Assembly: GCA_016124735.1 (NCBI GenBank)
Contig: WGMZ01000033.1
Span: 1-64,000, forward strand
DNA from: Bacteroidota bacterium
GTDB taxonomy: Bacteria > Bacteroidota > Bacteroidia > UBA8524
Direction of reading: 5' to 3'
Length of the DNA stretch: 64,000 nucleotides
Position numbers and translations under genes: made by a program. Positions 19,663 through 29,805 of the stretch are shown here, piece by piece. The notes under the pieces were generated by a model. It saw only the letters and a list, made by a program, of their open reading frames with translations, was not told the origin of the DNA and searched no databases. Numbering within the stretch: position 1 is the first letter of the stretch; the number at the start of each line of letters is the position of its first letter.

Positions 19663-22071
19663 ATGAACTTCTTAAAAAAATCGATGGTAAGTATTGCAGC
19701 AATACTTGCTACGGGTGTTGCCATTGCCCAGGCGCCAACCATTCAATGGGAAAAAGCGCTGGGAGGATCGGGAGATGACTACGCCCAATCCATTCAGCAA
19801 ACTTCTGATGGCGGCTATATTGTGGCCGGCTACACAAACTCTTCCGATGGGGACGTGACCAATTTGGCAGGCAATTATGACATGTGGGTGGTGAAACTGA
19901 ATAGTTCTGGAACTGTTCAATGGAAGAAAACCATTGGCACCAACAATCGGGAAGAAGCCAATTATATTCTGGAGACAAGTAATGGCGGCTATATCCTAGT
20001 AGGTTTTGTTCAATATTTGTCTGGTAATAACAACCAGGATATTTTGGTCGTGAACCTCACTAGCTCCGGGAACATTGCCTGGCAACAAACATATGGAGGG
20101 ACCAGCAGTGAAGAAGCATATGATGTGAAAGAGGTTTCGGGGGGATATATTGTGGTGGGAGGAAGTTGGTCAAACGACGGAGATTTAACCAGTAACAACG
20201 GACAGGGAGATTTCTGGGTACTACGGATAAACACAAGCGGAGGCATTATATGGCAGAAGAACTATGGTGGTAGTGGCATCGAATGGGCCAGCAGTGTATG
20301 TCAATCATCAAATGGCAATCTCTTAGTGGCTGGATTATCCAATTCGAACGATGGAGATGTGAGCGGCAACCATGGTGACTATGACTCCTGGCTTATAAAT
20401 ATTAACGAAAATACAGGCGCATTAATTTGGGAAAAATCCTATGGTGGAACATCTTACGATGCCGCTTATTCGATCATACCCTGCTCTGATGGAAATACTA
20501 TTTTTACAGGAAGCACGAATTCTAACGATGGCGATATCGGCTCAAATCATGGACTTTCTGACCTCTGGGTTTTAAAACTGGACCCGAGTAATGGAACTAT
20601 TCTCTGGAATAAAACATTCGGGGGATCCTTTATGGAAGGAGGCTATTCTATAGCAAAGACTTCAGATAATGGTTATTTTATTTCCGGTCTTACTAATTCA
20701 AGCAATGGAGATATCTCAGGACACCTTGGCAATAATGATTATTGGGTTCTGAGATTAGACATTGCCGGAAATCTGCTATGGCAAAAATGCCTTGGCGGAA
20801 GTAATCTTAATGGAGGAACAGGAGATGATGACGCATATTCTGGCCAGCAAACTTCGGATGGCGGTTATATTGTTGCCGGGCGTGCCGCATCTACGAACGG
20901 AGACATCACTGGAAGCCACGGAGGTGCCAGCGATTACTGGGTCGTGAAATTGATGGCCGACTCAATTCCCGGATGTATTACCTGGGATTTATTGAGCGAC
21001 AGTTCCGTTAGTTCGATTAGCGGAGACATTAGCGGCCTGCCGGAAACGATAGGGCCTGGCTCGAATCCAAGTATTTCTTTATTCGATTATACGATAAACG
21101 GCCAACGCCTGTATACGGGCTTTTCCGGTTGGATTGCCGGGAATGCTGACCTGAACCGCCATGCTGAATTTAAATTGACACCAAATTCGGGTACGAGCTT
21201 TACTATCAACAGCATTTCCTTTGAATACCGTGACAGTCCAACCCCAACCGATTACAATATCATCGGTTTTCAAGTGGTATATTCTACCGGAGGTTCCTGG
21301 ACAACCATTGGCAGCGGGACATACAGAGGTACGATTGTTCAAACTTTTAGCTACAATCAGCCAATTTCCGTTCCCAGCGGCGCCACTTTTTCTTTGAGAA
21401 TCTTGCCTTATGGGCTCCAAAATGGACAGTCAGGAGTGCCAACCATGGCCACCCACAGGAATGTTAAAATCTGCGGGATGAGCGTAGGTGGAGGCTGTAT
21501 CGGTACTCCTCTTACTTTTACCCTTCCAGCCTATATAAGCAATGAAAGTGGTCCCATTCATCTTGGAGCTACCCCAAATTCCGGATTATTCAGCGGCCCA
21601 GGTGTTCAAAACGCGATACTGTATCCAAATTTGTGTGGCTTGGGAACCAAAACAATAAAATACATTTATACCAATGCAGGTGGATGTACCGATTCCATTG
21701 AAGCAAGTACCATTGTATACGATACAACAGGAACACCTTGTTCTACCTACGACACCATCACCGTAGAAGATACACTCCGTATAGATGTACACCTGACAAG
21801 TAATCCCAATCAAACAGGAATAAATACCCTGAAAGTGTATCCCAACCCCGCCAGAGATCATCTGATTATAGACAACGGCGATTATGCACAAATGCCCGGA
21901 TACAGCATTAAAATAACAAATATCCTTGGACAGGAAGTATTTAATCAGGCAATTACTCAGCAGCAGATGAACATCAACATCAATAACTGGACGGGTACCG
22001 GGACATATATTTTAATGGTTCTCGATGCGCAACAAAACGTGGTCGAAACCAGGCATATCGTAATTTATTAA
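19663..22071 (+). CDS. Secreted seven-repeat beta-propeller protein with T9SS sorting domain
   Basis: About 802 residues. A signal peptide (MNFLKKSMVSIAAILATGVAIAQA) is followed by seven tandem units of about 57 residues. Each runs from W-x-K-x-x-GG through DGGYIVAG and DGD to DYWVxKL, consistent with a seven-bladed propeller. A central region (about 440-690) looks like carbohydrate- or adhesion-type beta domains. The end is a type A T9SS sorting domain (LKVYPNPARDHLII ... GTGTYILMVLDAQ). It is probably exported by the T9SS and held at the surface or released. ATG 19642, 19657 and 19684 are alternative starts. Confidence 0.8.
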   Translation: MNFLKKSMVSIAAILATGVAIAQAPTIQWEKALGGSGDDYAQSIQQTSDGGYIVAGYTNSSDGDVTNLAGNYDMWVVKLNSSGTVQWKKTIGTNNREEANYILETSNGGYILVGFVQYLSGNNNQDILVVNLTSSGNIAWQQTYGGTSSEEAYDVKEVSGGYIVVGGSWSNDGDLTSNNGQGDFWVLRINTSGGIIWQKNYGGSGIEWASSVCQSSNGNLLVAGLSNSNDGDVSGNHGDYDSWLININENTGALIWEKSYGGTSYDAAYSIIPCSDGNTIFTGSTNSNDGDIGSNHGLSDLWVLKLDPSNGTILWNKTFGGSFMEGGYSIAKTSDNGYFISGLTNSSNGDISGHLGNNDYWVLRLDIAGNLLWQKCLGGSNLNGGTGDDDAYSGQQTSDGGYIVAGRAASTNGDITGSHGGASDYWVVKLMADSIPGCITWDLLSDSSVSSISGDISGLPETIGPGSNPSISLFDYTINGQRLYTGFSGWIAGNADLNRHAEFKLTPNSGTSFTINSISFEYRDSPTPTDYNIIGFQVVYSTGGSWTTIGSGTYRGTIVQTFSYNQPISVPSGATFSLRILPYGLQNGQSGVPTMATHRNVKICGMSVGGGCIGTPLTFTLPAYISNESGPIHLGATPNSGLFSGPGVQNAILYPNLCGLGTKTIKYIYTNAGGCTDSIEASTIVYDTTGTPCSTYDTITVEDTLRIDVHLTSNPNQTGINTLKVYPNPARDHLIIDNGDYAQMPGYSIKITNILGQEVFNQAITQQQMNININNWTGTGTYILMVLDAQQNVVETRHIVIY

Positions 22072-22095
22072 CGGATGCTTCTCAGAAAAATTCAT

Positions 22096-22124
22096 AAAAA
22101 AACCCCGGCACTTTCGTGTCGGGG
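22096..22124 (-). terminator. Terminator of the ribosomal protein cluster
   Basis: A 9-bp stem (CCCCGGCAC/GTGTCGGGG with one G-T pair) and TTTC loop spans 22103-22124. On the minus strand it is followed by seven T residues (22096-22102). It lies 25 bases past the rplQ stop. On the plus strand there is no T run, so it does not obviously serve the propeller gene. Confidence 0.9.
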
Positions 22125-22148
22125 CAATATTCTATAAGCCAGAGAATA

Positions 22149-22766
22149 TTAGTCCTTTTTCTCTTCTTCAGAAGTCTCTTCAGTGCTTTCAGCAGCAGGA
22201 GTTTCATCCACTTCCGCTTTAACCTCTTCTATTACTTCCGTTTCTGCTACAGGAGTTTCAACCTTTACTTCTTCAACCACTTCAGCTTCAGCTACAGGAG
22301 CTGTTTCTTTGGTTTCAGTTTTCGCTTTAACAGTTCCAGCGCCACGACGGCTTCTGCGTGTTTTGGTAGCACCGGCTTTCTTTTCGGCTTGTGCGGCCAG
22401 CATCATTTCATTGTAATCCACCAATTCAATGATGGCCATTTCGGCATTGTCGCCATAACGGTTAACCAATTTAAGGATGCGGGTATAGCCACCAGGACGA
22501 TTCGCTACTTTTTCCGCTACTTCACCAAACAAAGTGTTAACAGCATCCTTATTTCCAAGGTAGCTGAAAACCACACGACGGTTATGCGTTGTGTTTTCTT
22601 TTGATTTAGTAATCAGCGGCTCCACATATTTTCTCAGCTCTTTTGCTTTTGCAAGAGTAGTGGTGATTCTCTTGTGAAGAATCAGCGAAGTGGCCATATT
22701 GGAAAGAAGTGCTTTTCTGTGTGAAGAGGTTCTTCCTAGGTGATTGAATTTCTTACCGTGTCTCAT
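22149..22766 (-). CDS. rplQ: Ribosomal protein bL17 with acidic C-terminal extension
   Basis: A 205-residue L17 of the large subunit. The conserved domain covers residues 1 to about 117 ([21 protein letters not shown]... [19 protein letters not shown]). A basic stretch ([14 protein letters not shown]) follows, then a low-complexity tail of about 55 residues rich in Glu, Val, Thr and Ala. E. coli L17 has 127 residues, so the tail is a large addition. It is the last gene of the cluster, directly before the terminator. Confidence 0.95.
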   Translation of the reverse strand: MRHGKKFNHLGRTSSHRKALLSNMATSLILHKRITTTLAKAKELRKYVEPLITKSKENTTHNRRVVFSYLGNKDAVNTLFGEVAEKVANRPGGYTRILKLVNRYGDNAEMAIIELVDYNEMMLAAQAEKKAGATKTRRSRRGAGTVKAKTETKETAPVAEAEVVEEVKVETPVAETEVIEEVKAEVDETPAAESTEETSEEEKKD

Positions 22767-22790
22767 TTTATTTTAAATCCTAATACCTTC

Positions 22791-23783
22791 TTATTCTTCG
22801 TCTAAATTGTATTTAGAAACGTCCATTCCGAAGGTCAAACCTTTTTCGCGAACCAACTCTTCCAGTTCGGTTAAAGATTTCTTACCAAAGTTTCTGAATT
22901 TCAACAAATCGGCAATGTCATAGCTTACCAACTCGCCAAGTGTTTTAATTTCTGCGGCTTTCAAGCAATTGTATGCGCGAACGGAAAGATCCAAATCTGC
23001 CAAAGAAGTTTTGAGCAATTTGCGCATATGCAGCATGTTCTCATCTACTTCTGCAGGAGCAGATTTCACCTGGTTGTCCAGGGTAATCTTCTCGTCAGAG
23101 AACAACATGAAGTGCTGAATCAAAATACGAGCAGCTTCTTTCAATGCGTCTTCCGGATGGATAGAACCATCTGTTCCCACTTCAAGAAGAAGTTTTTCGT
23201 AGTCGGTCTTTTGCTCCACACGGTAGTTCTCCACCGTATATTTCACATTTTTAATTGGTGTATAGATTGAGTCGATTGGAATCACACCAATTGCTGCGTC
23301 TTTCACCTTGTTCTCTTCTGCAGGAACATATCCTCTTCCCTTATTGATCGTCAATTCGATTTCGAAATTGACAAATGGCTCCATGTTACAGATCACCAAA
23401 TCAGGGTTAAGAACTTCAAAAGCAGCAGTGAAACGAGAAATATCGCCAGCAGTAAACTGCTCTCTTCCTTTGATGGAAACAAAGATTTTTTCGTTATCCG
23501 CTACTTCTCCTACTTTCTTGAAGCGAACCTGCTTGAGGTTAAGAACGATCTCAACCACATCTTCTACTACCCCTTTAATGGTAGAGAATTCATGCTCCAC
23601 TTCAGGAATTTTGATGGAAGTGATGGCATAGCCCTCCAGAGAAGAAAGTAAAATTCTTCTGAGTGCATTACCAATAGTTACCCCATAACCTTTTTCCAGG
23701 GGACGGAACTCAAACTGACCAAAGAAGTCAGTTTCTTTATGCATGATTACCTTATCGGGTTTCTGAAAAGCAAGTATTGCCAT
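22791..23783 (-). CDS. rpoA: RNA polymerase subunit alpha
   Basis: A 330-residue alpha subunit. The N-terminal dimerisation domain has [22 protein letters not shown]. The C-terminal domain, joined by a short linker, has [16 protein letters not shown] and [14 protein letters not shown], which bind UP-element DNA and activators. I chose the ATG at 23783 ([12 protein letters not shown]); the longer open frame up to 23882 extends into rpsD and lacks homology. It lies between rpsD and rplQ, as in the classic alpha operon. Confidence 0.98.
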   Translation of the reverse strand: MAILAFQKPDKVIMHKETDFFGQFEFRPLEKGYGVTIGNALRRILLSSLEGYAITSIKIPEVEHEFSTIKGVVEDVVEIVLNLKQVRFKKVGEVADNEKIFVSIKGREQFTAGDISRFTAAFEVLNPDLVICNMEPFVNFEIELTINKGRGYVPAEENKVKDAAIGVIPIDSIYTPIKNVKYTVENYRVEQKTDYEKLLLEVGTDGSIHPEDALKEAARILIQHFMLFSDEKITLDNQVKSAPAEVDENMLHMRKLLKTSLADLDLSVRAYNCLKAAEIKTLGELVSYDIADLLKFRNFGKKSLTELEELVREKGLTFGMDVSKYNLDEE

Positions 23784-23808
23784 GGATATAATCGGATTAA
23801 GGAGTGGA

Positions 23809-24414
23809 TTATTTAGAGTACAATTCGACGATGAGTTGTTCCTTGATGTTCTCAGGAATCTGGTCTCTTTCAGGGTAGCCAACGAAGGTTCCTTTCAATT
23901 CAGAAGGATTCCAGTCGAGCCAGTTAAAACGTTTGTGATTTCCGGTAACAGAATCAGAAATAACTTCCAGAGACTTTGATTTCTCACGAACTTCAATCAC
24001 GTCACCAGGACGCAATTCAAAAGAAGGAATATTCACTACGGTTCCGTTTACCACAATGTGGCGGTGGCTTACCAACTGACGCGCAGCGTCGCGAGTTGGA
24101 GCAATACCTAAACGGAATACGGTGTTGTCCAAACGGGATTCCAAAAGACGGAGCAGGTTTTCACCGGTAACACCGGTCTTACGCGCTGCTTTTTTAAATG
24201 CATTACGGAATTGTTTTTCCAACACACCGTAGGTGTATTTTGCCTTTTGTTTTTCAGACAACTGAATAGAGTATTCAGATTGTTTTTTTCTTCTCCGAGA
24301 TTGTCCGTGTTGACCTGGAGAGTAGTTCTTTTTATCGAGCGCCTTATCAGGTCCAAAGATTGGTTCTCTGAATCTACGTGCAATTTTCGATTTGGGGCCA
24401 GTATATCTTGCCAT
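23809..24414 (-). CDS. rpsD: Ribosomal protein uS4
   Basis: A 201-residue primary rRNA-binding protein of the small subunit. It begins [21 protein letters not shown] and contains the S4 RNA-binding domain ([31 protein letters not shown]). In E. coli, S4 represses the alpha operon; whether it does so here cannot be told. It lies between rpsK and rpoA. Confidence 0.98.
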   Translation of the reverse strand: MARYTGPKSKIARRFREPIFGPDKALDKKNYSPGQHGQSRRRKKQSEYSIQLSEKQKAKYTYGVLEKQFRNAFKKAARKTGVTGENLLRLLESRLDNTVFRLGIAPTRDAARQLVSHRHIVVNGTVVNIPSFELRPGDVIEVREKSKSLEVISDSVTGNHKRFNWLDWNPSELKGTFVGYPERDQIPENIKEQLIVELYSK

Positions 24415-24434
24415 TTCTTCTTTTTCTGAATAAC

Positions 24435-24824
24435 TTAAATTCTTCTTCTTTTAGATGGTCTGCAACCATTGTGTGGCAATGGAGTAATATCTTTAATAGA
24501 CATTACTTCGATTCCTACACTTTGCAAGTTACGGATAGCGGACTCACGTCCTGATCCAGGACCTTTCACAAATACGTCCACTTTTCTCAAGCCCAGATCG
24601 TAAGCAACCTTACCACAATCCTGAGCTGCCGTTTGTGCGGCATATGGAGTATTTTTCTTGGATCCTCTAAATCCCATTTTACCAGCAGATGACCATGAAA
24701 TAACCTGTCCGCTTGAATTGGTAAGGGAGATAATAATGTTATTAAAAGTTGCCTGAATGTGTGCCTGTCCTTGGGACTCCACATTCACCACTCTTTTTTT
24801 GCTCGTTTTCTTTGCGTTAGCCAT
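24435..24824 (-). CDS. rpsK: Ribosomal protein uS11
   Basis: A 129-residue protein of the small-subunit platform. Conserved segments are [30 protein letters not shown] and the C-terminal [15 protein letters not shown]. It lies between rpsM and rpsD. The basic N-terminus is slightly longer than in E. coli. Confidence 0.98.
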   Translation of the reverse strand: MANAKKTSKKRVVNVESQGQAHIQATFNNIIISLTNSSGQVISWSSAGKMGFRGSKKNTPYAAQTAAQDCGKVAYDLGLRKVDVFVKGPGSGRESAIRNLQSVGIEVMSIKDITPLPHNGCRPSKRRRI

Positions 24825-24837
24825 GTATCAATTCAGA

Positions 24838-25215
24838 TTATTTCGTAGCCTTTTTCTTACCTGCTACTGTTTTTCTCTTTCCTTTACGAGTACGCGCATT
24901 GGTACGTGTACGTTGTCCGCGAACAGGAAGACCTCTTCTGTGTCTTAATCCACGGTAACATCCAATATCAAGAAGACGTTTGATATTCAGCTGAGTTTCA
25001 GAACGCAACTCTCCTTCAACAGAAACATTGTCTGTGATGAAATTACGAATCGCACCTTGCTCATCGTCGTTCCAATCCTGAACTTTCTTATCGTGGTCAA
25101 TGCCACATGCCGTCAAAATGCGGGCAGCAGTCGAATGTCCTACACCATAAATATAGGTGAGTCCAATCACGCCACGTTTGTTTTTCGGTAAATCAATACC
25201 AGCAATCCTTGCCAT
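24838..25215 (-). CDS. rpsM: Ribosomal protein uS13
   Basis: A 125-residue small-subunit head protein that contacts the large subunit and P-site tRNA. It begins [15 protein letters not shown] and includes [14 protein letters not shown] and [28 protein letters not shown]. The lysine-rich tail is normal for the family. Confidence 0.98.
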   Translation of the reverse strand: MARIAGIDLPKNKRGVIGLTYIYGVGHSTAARILTACGIDHDKKVQDWNDDEQGAIRNFITDNVSVEGELRSETQLNIKRLLDIGCYRGLRHRRGLPVRGQRTRTNARTRKGKRKTVAGKKKATK

Positions 25216-25224
25216 AATTATCTC

Positions 25225-25341
25225 TTAACCTTGTCTTTGTTTAAATTTAGGATTCTTCTTGTTGATCACGTACAACTTGCCATTGCGACGAACAATTTTG
25301 CAGTCGGCAGATCTCTTTTTAATGGATGGTCTAACTTTCAT
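25225..25341 (-). CDS. rpmJ: Ribosomal protein bL36 (cysteine-poor form)
   Basis: A 38-residue protein found by reading the 134-base gap between rpsM and infA. It begins [19 protein letters not shown] and ends in NPKFKQRQG. Only one cysteine (C14) remains of the CCCH set that binds zinc in the C+ form. This is therefore the zinc-independent C- type, common in Bacteroidota. Confidence 0.95.
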   Translation of the reverse strand: MKVRPSIKKRSADCKIVRRNGKLYVINKKNPKFKQRQG

Positions 25342-25349
25342 CGCCTCGA

Positions 25350-25568
25350 TTATTTATATCGGTATGTAATTCGTCCTCTGCTCAAATCATAAGGTGACAT
25401 CTCTACCGCAACACGATCGCCAGGTAAGATTTTAATGTAGTGCATTCTCATTTTTCCTGAGATCGTTGCGATGATCTCGTGACCATTTTCGAGTACTACC
25501 CGAAACATGGCGTTCGAAAGCGCCTCTGTAATCGTACCGTCTTGCTTAATGCTGGGTTGTTTTGCCAC
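25350..25568 (-). CDS. infA: Translation initiation factor IF-1
   Basis: A 72-residue S1/OB-fold protein that binds the A site of the 30S subunit during initiation. Conserved parts are [30 protein letters not shown]-like [18 protein letters not shown] and the end [13 protein letters not shown]. The start codon is GTG. It lies between secY and rpmJ; no methionine aminopeptidase gene separates it from secY. Confidence 0.98.
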   Translation of the reverse strand: MAKQPSIKQDGTITEALSNAMFRVVLENGHEIIATISGKMRMHYIKILPGDRVAVEMSPYDLSRGRITYRYK

Positions 25569-25628
25569 GCGTTATTTCTTTTGATTTTTGGGGATGCGAA
25601 ATTACTATTTTAGTTTTTTATTAACAAA

Positions 25629-26981
25629 TTATATTGCTGCACCAGATCCGGCCGGTACACGTCCTTTAATTTTTGCTCCTCCTTGAAGAAGTCCGTCGTA
25701 TTGTCTCATCAACAAATGACTTTCTATCTGCTGCAGAGTATCCAGAACAACGCCTACCATAATCAACAGAGAAGTACCTCCGTAGAATTGAGCAAACTGA
25801 TTGTTGATTCCAAACACCATTGCGATAGAAGGAATAATGGCAACCAATGCCAGGAAGAAGGATCCTGGAAGGGTAATTCTTGAAAGAATATTATCAATGA
25901 ATTCTGCAGTTTGCTTTCCTGGTTTAACACCCGGTACAAATCCACCATTTCGTTTCAACTCTTCAGCAATCTGATTCGGAGAATAAGTAATCGCCGTATA
26001 GAAATAGGTAAAGAGAATAATCAGAATGGCAGTAGTCAGTGTATATGCCAGAGAGGTGGGATCCATAAAACTTTGGACGATACCCGCCGCATTCCCACCA
26101 CTATCCGGGAGGAATTGTCCGATAGTACCCGGAATAAAAAGCAGGGCCTGCGCAAAGATAATTGGCATTACACCGGCAGCATTTACTTTCATGGGGAGGT
26201 AACTTCTGGCTCCGCTTGTCATTCTGTTACCCACCACACGTTTCGCGTACTGAACCGGGATTTTTCTGGTACCCTGTACCAAAGCAATCACGGCTAAAAT
26301 CACAGCCAACCAGGCCACAAGTTCCAAAAGGAAAGCAACCAAACCGCCACCTGCATCATTCAATCGGGAATCCAATTCGGCCGCCAAGCCATAAGGGAGA
26401 CGGGCCACAATTCCCACCATGATGATCAATGAAATACCATTACCCAAACCTTTATCGGTGATACGCTCACCCAACCACATACAGAACATGGTTCCGGCAA
26501 CCAAAATAATCACCGCACTCATCATGAAACCAAATCCATCATTCATAATGGCAGCTCCAGACTCATTCCGAAGATTGATGATATATCCGATGCCCTGAAC
26601 AAAGGTGATTAATATGGTCAGTACGCGCGTGATTTGATTCATTTTACGACGACCATCCTCTCCTTCTTTCTGCATTTTCTGGAAGGCAGGCACAGCCACT
26701 GTTAATAACTGAATCACAATCGAGGCAGAGATATAAGGCATAATTCCCAAGGCAAAAATGGAAGCCCTTGAAAAGGCTCCACCTGCAAACATGTTAATCA
26801 GTCCGAATATTCCCTGGTTTCCCTGATTTTGGAGTTGACCAAGCATGTCCGTATCAATACCGGGCAGAACCACGAAAGTTCCCAAACGGTAGATAAGAAG
26901 CAGCATCACCGTATTAATAATACGGGTTTTGAGGTCCTCAATCTTCCAGATATTTCTAAGGGTTTGGATCAGTTTTTTCAT
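25629..26981 (-). CDS. secY: Preprotein translocase subunit SecY
   Basis: A 450-residue inner-membrane channel protein with about ten transmembrane segments. Family landmarks are RLGTFVVLPGID, the plug region with GGAFSRASIFALGIMPYISASI, and RIPVQY-like KIPVQYAKRVVG in the cytoplasmic loop. It exports unfolded proteins with SecA and SecE. It starts one base after the rplO stop. Confidence 0.98.
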   Translation of the reverse strand: MKKLIQTLRNIWKIEDLKTRIINTVMLLLIYRLGTFVVLPGIDTDMLGQLQNQGNQGIFGLINMFAGGAFSRASIFALGIMPYISASIVIQLLTVAVPAFQKMQKEGEDGRRKMNQITRVLTILITFVQGIGYIINLRNESGAAIMNDGFGFMMSAVIILVAGTMFCMWLGERITDKGLGNGISLIIMVGIVARLPYGLAAELDSRLNDAGGGLVAFLLELVAWLAVILAVIALVQGTRKIPVQYAKRVVGNRMTSGARSYLPMKVNAAGVMPIIFAQALLFIPGTIGQFLPDSGGNAAGIVQSFMDPTSLAYTLTTAILIILFTYFYTAITYSPNQIAEELKRNGGFVPGVKPGKQTAEFIDNILSRITLPGSFFLALVAIIPSIAMVFGINNQFAQFYGGTSLLIMVGVVLDTLQQIESHLLMRQYDGLLQGGAKIKGRVPAGSGAAI

Positions 26982-26982
26982 T

Positions 26983-27429
26983 TTAGATGGTTTCGGCGGT
27001 TCCTCCTGCTTTTTCGATCGCTTCTTTCGCAGTTGCTGTGAATGCGTGAACTTTTACAGAAATTTTAGATTTCAATTCTCCACGGCCCAGAATTTTTACC
27101 TTATCGGATTTTTTAATCACCTTGTTGGCATGCAAAGTATCGATGTCAACAGTTTCCATCTTATAGGTATCTATCAGTTCCTGAAGTTTATCCAGATTGA
27201 TTCCAACATATTCTACTCGGAATGGGTTTTTAAATCCTCCTTTAGGCACACGACGTTGAAGTGGCATTTGCCCCCCTTCAAAACCAGCCTTTGCAGAATA
27301 TCCTGATCTGGATTGAGCTCCTTTGTGACCGCGGGTGGATGTTCCACCACGACCAGAACCCGTACCCCGACCAACGCGTTTATTTTTCTTAACAGAACCT
27401 TTTGCAGGTTTCAGATTACTCAGATTCAT
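26983..27429 (-). CDS. rplO: Ribosomal protein uL15
   Basis: A 148-residue large-subunit protein. It has the glycine/arginine-rich N-terminal extension GRGTGSGRGGTSTRGHKGAQSRSG and the PLQRRVPKGGFKNPF segment. It is followed directly by secY, as in the spc operon. Confidence 0.98.
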   Translation of the reverse strand: MNLSNLKPAKGSVKKNKRVGRGTGSGRGGTSTRGHKGAQSRSGYSAKAGFEGGQMPLQRRVPKGGFKNPFRVEYVGINLDKLQELIDTYKMETVDIDTLHANKVIKKSDKVKILGRGELKSKISVKVHAFTATAKEAIEKAGGTAETI

Positions 27430-27431
27430 GA

Positions 27432-27611
27432 TTAGATGTTTTCTACTTTAACCAGGTGACTTACTTTGCCAATCATACCTAAAATTTGAGGAGTGGCTTC
27501 GTGCTCCACGGTATGATTGATCTTCTTCAAGCCCAACGCTTCGATTGTGGCCTTCTGCTTTTTAGAACGGTCAATCGTGCTTTTAATCTGTGTTACTTTA
27601 ACTTTCGCCAT
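27432..27611 (-). CDS. rpmD: Ribosomal protein uL30
   Basis: A 59-residue protein beginning [20 protein letters not shown], with [13 protein letters not shown] and the end [15 protein letters not shown]. The start at 27611 fits the family; an earlier ATG at 27623 would overlap rpsE. It lies in the spc-type order rpsE, rpmD, rplO. Confidence 0.96.
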   Translation of the reverse strand: MAKVKVTQIKSTIDRSKKQKATIEALGLKKINHTVEHEATPQILGMIGKVSHLVKVENI

Positions 27612-27615
27612 CACC

Positions 27616-28134
27616 TTATCCATTAAAAACTTTGCTCAAATTAACTCCTCTGTGCTCGGCTACAGTGTAGGCATCGCGCATGCTAACCAAGGCATCGATG
27701 GTTGCTTTTACCACGTTATGTGGATTAGAAGAACCTTTTGATTTCGCCAATACGTCATGCACTCCGGCTGATTCCAAAACCGCACGCATCGCACCACCGG
27801 CAATAACTCCGGTACCATGTGAAGCTGGTTTCAGGAATACACGTCCGCCACCATATTTACCGTATTGCTCGTGTGGCACAGTACCGTTGATAATCGGAAC
27901 TTTGATAAGGTTTTTCTTTGCGTCTTCGATCCCTTTAGAAATGGCATCAATTACTTCACCGGCTTTACCCAATCCGTAACCTACGATTCCATTTCCATCT
28001 CCTACCACCACAATGGCTGAGAAGCTGAAGGTACGACCACCTTTGGTAACTTTCGCTACTCTCTGTATTCCAACCACGCGCTCTTTGAGCTCGAGGTCGC
28101 TTTGTTTTACTCTTTTTACGTTTGCAGTTGCCAT
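27616..28134 (-). CDS. rpsE: Ribosomal protein uS5
   Basis: A 172-residue small-subunit protein involved in decoding accuracy. It has the dsRBD-like N-terminal domain ([25 protein letters not shown]) and the C-terminal domain with [19 protein letters not shown] and [13 protein letters not shown]. Residues at positions linked to spectinomycin resistance look ordinary. Confidence 0.98.
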   Translation of the reverse strand: MATANVKRVKQSDLELKERVVGIQRVAKVTKGGRTFSFSAIVVVGDGNGIVGYGLGKAGEVIDAISKGIEDAKKNLIKVPIINGTVPHEQYGKYGGGRVFLKPASHGTGVIAGGAMRAVLESAGVHDVLAKSKGSSNPHNVVKATIDALVSMRDAYTVAEHRGVNLSKVFNG

Positions 28135-28144
28135 TGTACTTCGC

Positions 28145-28501
28145 TTAGAAAATTAATCCTCCTTCTCTTGCACCATCGGCAAGTTGTTTCACACGACCAT
28201 GGTACAAGTACCCGTTCCGGTCAAAAATTACGGTGGTGATTCCGGATGCAAGCGCTTTGGCTGCTAATTCCTGTCCCACTTTGAAGGATTTATCGGTTTT
28301 AGTTCCTTCTGATTTCTCGATCGCATCGATGCGGCTTGAGGCAGATGCAAGAGTGCGACCTGTTGTATCATCGATCAACTGGGCATAGATCTGCTTGTTA
28401 CTGCGGAAAACGCTTAAACGTGGACAAGTTGCTGTACCGCTAACTTTTCCCCTAACTCTTGCCTTGATCTTTTTTCTTTTAAATGTTTTATTTCTAATCA
28501 T
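28145..28501 (-). CDS. rplR: Ribosomal protein uL18
   Basis: A 118-residue 5S rRNA-binding protein. Landmarks are RPRLSVFRS-like [20 protein letters not shown] and the C-terminal [23 protein letters not shown]. It lies between rplF and rpsE. Confidence 0.98.
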   Translation of the reverse strand: MIRNKTFKRKKIKARVRGKVSGTATCPRLSVFRSNKQIYAQLIDDTTGRTLASASSRIDAIEKSEGTKTDKSFKVGQELAAKALASGITTVIFDRNGYLYHGRVKQLADGAREGGLIF

Positions 28502-28507
28502 GGCCTA

Positions 28508-29065
28508 TTACTTTTTACCAGCAGATTTACCCGCTTTTCTTCTAAATTGTTCACCTACGAAACGAATACCTTTTCCTTTGTACGGCTCAGGTTTTCTGAG
28601 GGATCTGATTTTTGCCGCAACCTGACCGATTAATTGTTTATCGGCACTCTCCAAGGTAATCTTTGGGTTTTTACCTTTTACTGTTTCAGTTGCAATGGAA
28701 ACTTCTTTCGGGATTTCCATCAGGATTCCATGAGAGTATCCAAGACTCAGATCAAGAATTTGTCCTTGATTGGACGCTTTAAAACCTACACCAACCAATT
28801 CTTGTTCTAGTTTATACCCTTGACTTACACCAACAACCATATTGCTCAATAAAGAGCGGTACAGACCGTGCATGGCTTTATGACGCTTCTGCTCGGTTGG
28901 GCGTTCGAGGGTTAATACACCCTCTTCAATAGTTATTTTAAGATCGCTATCGACCTTTTGCTCCAGGGTTCCTTTCGGTCCTTTTACGCTTACCACATTA
29001 TTCTCTCCAACAGTGATTTCCACACCTGAAGGGATATTAATCGGGGCTTTTCCTACTCTTGACAT
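28508..29065 (-). CDS. rplF: Ribosomal protein uL6
   Basis: A 185-residue large-subunit protein with two similar domains. It begins MSRVGKAPINIPSGVEI and has the C-terminal signature PEPYKGKGIRFVGEQFRRKAGKSAGKK (region near residues 158-185). It lies between rpsH and rplR. Confidence 0.98.
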   Translation of the reverse strand: MSRVGKAPINIPSGVEITVGENNVVSVKGPKGTLEQKVDSDLKITIEEGVLTLERPTEQKRHKAMHGLYRSLLSNMVVGVSQGYKLEQELVGVGFKASNQGQILDLSLGYSHGILMEIPKEVSIATETVKGKNPKITLESADKQLIGQVAAKIRSLRKPEPYKGKGIRFVGEQFRRKAGKSAGKK

Positions 29066-29083
29066 CTTTCTTCCTCCTATCGA

Positions 29084-29482
29084 TTAATAAACATAACACA
29101 ATACTTCGCCGCCCACATTCTGCTGACGTGCTTCTTTATCGCTCATTACTCCTTTCGAAGTAGATACAATTGCGATACCCATGCCATTAATTACTCGCGG
29201 CAGGGTTGAAGAACTGGAATATTGACGGAGACCCGGACGGGAAACTCTTCTTAAGGAACGAATGGCAGGAGTTTTAGATACCGGATGATATTTCAGGGCA
29301 ATTTTAATAACACCCTGAGGACCTGCCTGGTCGTCGAATTTGTAGCTATGGATATAGCCTTTTTCAAAAAGCACCTTTGTCATGGCCTTTTTGATGTTGG
29401 AAGCAGGCACTTCCACAATGCGATGATTCGCTTTAATCGCGTTTCTCAATCGTGTGAGAAAATCAGCAATTGGATCAGTCAT
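29084..29482 (-). CDS. rpsH: Ribosomal protein uS8
   Basis: A 132-residue rRNA-binding protein. It begins MTDPIADFLTRLRNAIKANH and ends with GIAIVSTSKGVMSDKEARQQNVGGEVLCYVY, the standard C-terminal motif. A 51-base AT-rich gap separates it from rpsN upstream, the longest spacer in this part of the cluster. In E. coli S8 represses the spc operon; no matching hairpin was identified here. Confidence 0.98.
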   Translation of the reverse strand: MTDPIADFLTRLRNAIKANHRIVEVPASNIKKAMTKVLFEKGYIHSYKFDDQAGPQGVIKIALKYHPVSKTPAIRSLRRVSRPGLRQYSSSSTLPRVINGMGIAIVSTSKGVMSDKEARQQNVGGEVLCYVY

Positions 29483-29533
29483 TTGTCTAACTTTTAATTA
29501 ATTTTTTAATAATTCAAATCGATATCCAACAGA

Positions 29534-29803
29534 TTACCAGCTTGATTTGGTCACTCCCGGGATTTTCCCATCGGAAGCCATCTGTCTGAACATATTACGG
29601 CAGATTCCGAACTGGCGGATATATCCGCGAGGACGGCCGGTAATTTTACATCTGTTTCTTAATCTTACCGGAGAGGCGTTTCTTGGAAGCTTTTGAAGAC
29701 CTTCGTAGTCTCCGTCAGCTTTCAATTGGGCTCTCTTCTCAGCATAATGGGCAACGAGTTTTTCTCTTTTACGTTGCCGAGCTTTCATTGATTCTTTAGC
29801 CAT
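29534..29803 (-). CDS. rpsN: Ribosomal protein uS14
   Basis: An 89-residue long-form S14. It lacks the CxxC zinc pairs of the short form. Conserved parts are [45 protein letters not shown] and the end [11 protein letters not shown]. The gene begins 2 bases after the rplE stop. Confidence 0.98.
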   Translation of the reverse strand: MAKESMKARQRKREKLVAHYAEKRAQLKADGDYEGLQKLPRNASPVRLRNRCKITGRPRGYIRQFGICRNMFRQMASDGKIPGVTKSSW

Positions 29804-29805
29804 GC

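Noticed and set aside
22096-22124. Terminator for the plus-strand propeller gene
   Set aside because: The hairpin is symmetric but only the minus strand has a T run; it belongs to the ribosomal cluster.
23784-23882. Upstream extension of rpoA
   Set aside because: It overlaps rpsD and the residues do not match alpha subunits, which begin at MAILAFQ.
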